A DNA stretch of 5,550 bases from Clostridia bacterium (GTDB lineage Bacteria > Bacillota > Clostridia > Oscillospirales > Acutalibacteraceae), in the NCBI GenBank assembly GCA_024689165.1, contig JAILDS010000129.1, positions 1 to 5,550 on the forward strand, written 5' to 3'. The position numbers were made by a program, and so were the translations under genes. Below, piece after piece: positions 4,962-5,550 of this stretch (positions are counted from its first letter, which is position 1; the number at the start of each line of letters is the position of its first letter). Under the pieces are notes generated by a model. That model saw nothing but the letters and a program-made list of their open reading frames with translations. It was not told the DNA's origin and did no database searches.

Positions 4962-5550
4962 TTACAATTGGGCAACGATGACTCCCCCTCCGACGACGCG
5001 GTCCTGTTCGTCGTAAAAAACTGCAGACTGTCCCGGCGCAGGCGCGCGGACGGGTCCGGCAAAATCTATCCTGAACAGGGTTTCTCCGTTCCCCGGGTCG
5101 GGGCAGCGTTCGACACAAGCCTCCTGAGCCGGATGACGGTAGCGTATCTTGGCTAGACAGGAGATCTTTTCACCCGGCTCCGGGCACGGTATGCTCATAA
5201 AATTCACGTCACGTACGAAAACCGTCCCGCAGAACAGGGATGATTCGGGCGCGACGACGACGGTATTATCGTCGGCGCGTATCTCCTTGACGTAAGCGGG
5301 ATACCCGAGCGGCAGTCTCAGCCCCCTGCGCTGACCTACGGTGTAGTGTATTATCCCGCGGTGAACGCCCAGAACGCTGCCGTTCCCGTCGATGAAGTTT
5401 CCCTCACCGGGGATGCGTTCGACGGCTTTTTTTTCGATGAAGCCCGCATAATCTCCGTCCGGGACGAAACAGATATCCTGCGATTCGGGCTTTGTGGCTA
5501 TATTAAGTCCCGCCTCCTCCGCGATGCGTCTCGCATTCTCCTTCTACATG
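4962..5550 (-). CDS. mnmA: tRNA-specific 2-thiouridylase MnmA, C-terminal part, with in-frame TAG near the edge
   Basis: MnmA puts sulfur on C2 of wobble uridine 34 in tRNA-Lys, -Glu and -Gln, using ATP and a persulfide relay. About 193 residues, roughly the C-terminal half of the usual 360, can be read from 5543 down to the TAA at 4964-4962. Seen in order: KENARRIAEEAGL, PESQDICFVPDGDYAGF with the second catalytic cysteine (DIC), GVHRGIIHYTVGQRRGL, PLGYPAYV, then the C-terminal beta-barrel with KIRYRHPAQEA and PGQSAVFYDEQDRVVGGGVI. At 5546-5544 the frame has TAG, preceded by ATG at 5549-5547, exactly where the family continues upstream with a pattern like (M/L)(S/T)KEExR. No good start lies below the TAG; the first GTG is at 5207. 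The gene is therefore a nonsense-mutated copy, a sequence or assembly error at the edge, or read through. The ATP-binding PP-loop half is outside the window. Confidence 0.85.

Noticed and set aside
4380..5156. Plus-strand frame of 258 codons across the secreted-protein gene and the mnmA end
   Set aside because: It spans two genes and a promoter on the opposite strand, and its translation matches nothing.
4962..5207. Separate small gene starting at GTG 5207
   Set aside because: The conserved MnmA reading continues without a break upstream to 5543, and the GTG lies within the family's VRDVNF segment with no ribosome site.

Overview
The window looks like a stretch of chromosome from a Gram-positive anaerobe of the Clostridia, perhaps a Ruminococcaceae/Oscillospiraceae relative. 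This is inferred from the moderately high GC content, strong AGGAG-type ribosome binding sites, a Sec signal peptide followed by a repeat-type secreted domain, and a three-helix membrane protein of a type I associate with Firmicutes. No mobile element, CRISPR array, rRNA or tRNA gene was seen.

Layout: (1) Positions 1-2907, minus strand, hold an apparent three-gene operon read from right to left. It starts with a 599-residue membrane protein of unknown function, followed by proB (glutamate 5-kinase, first step of proline synthesis) and an adenine-type phosphoribosyltransferase that runs off the left edge. The junctions are very tight: a one-base TGATG stop/start overlap and then a 16-base overlap. 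(2) Positions 2908-3092 are a divergent intergenic region carrying two back-to-back promoters that appear to share one palindromic TTGCAA -35 box. (3) Positions 3093-4187, plus strand, encode the complete conserved ATPase/GTPase YchF. (4) Positions 4188-4277 separate two convergent genes and hold a strong GC-rich hairpin terminator, oriented best for the minus-strand gene, plus a small tandem repeat. (5) Positions 4278-4874, minus strand, encode a small secreted, probably membrane-attached protein of unknown function with its own promoter. (6) Positions 4962-5550, minus strand, encode the C-terminal half of MnmA, the tRNA 2-thiouridylase. An in-frame TAG lies near the right edge, where the family normally continues.

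Most content is housekeeping: proline synthesis, nucleobase salvage, YchF and tRNA thiolation. The less ordinary points are the in-frame TAG in mnmA, the shared -35 box of the divergent promoters, the coupling of an uncharacterised membrane protein to proB, and the orphan secreted protein. I did not find convincing evidence of a new multi-gene system.
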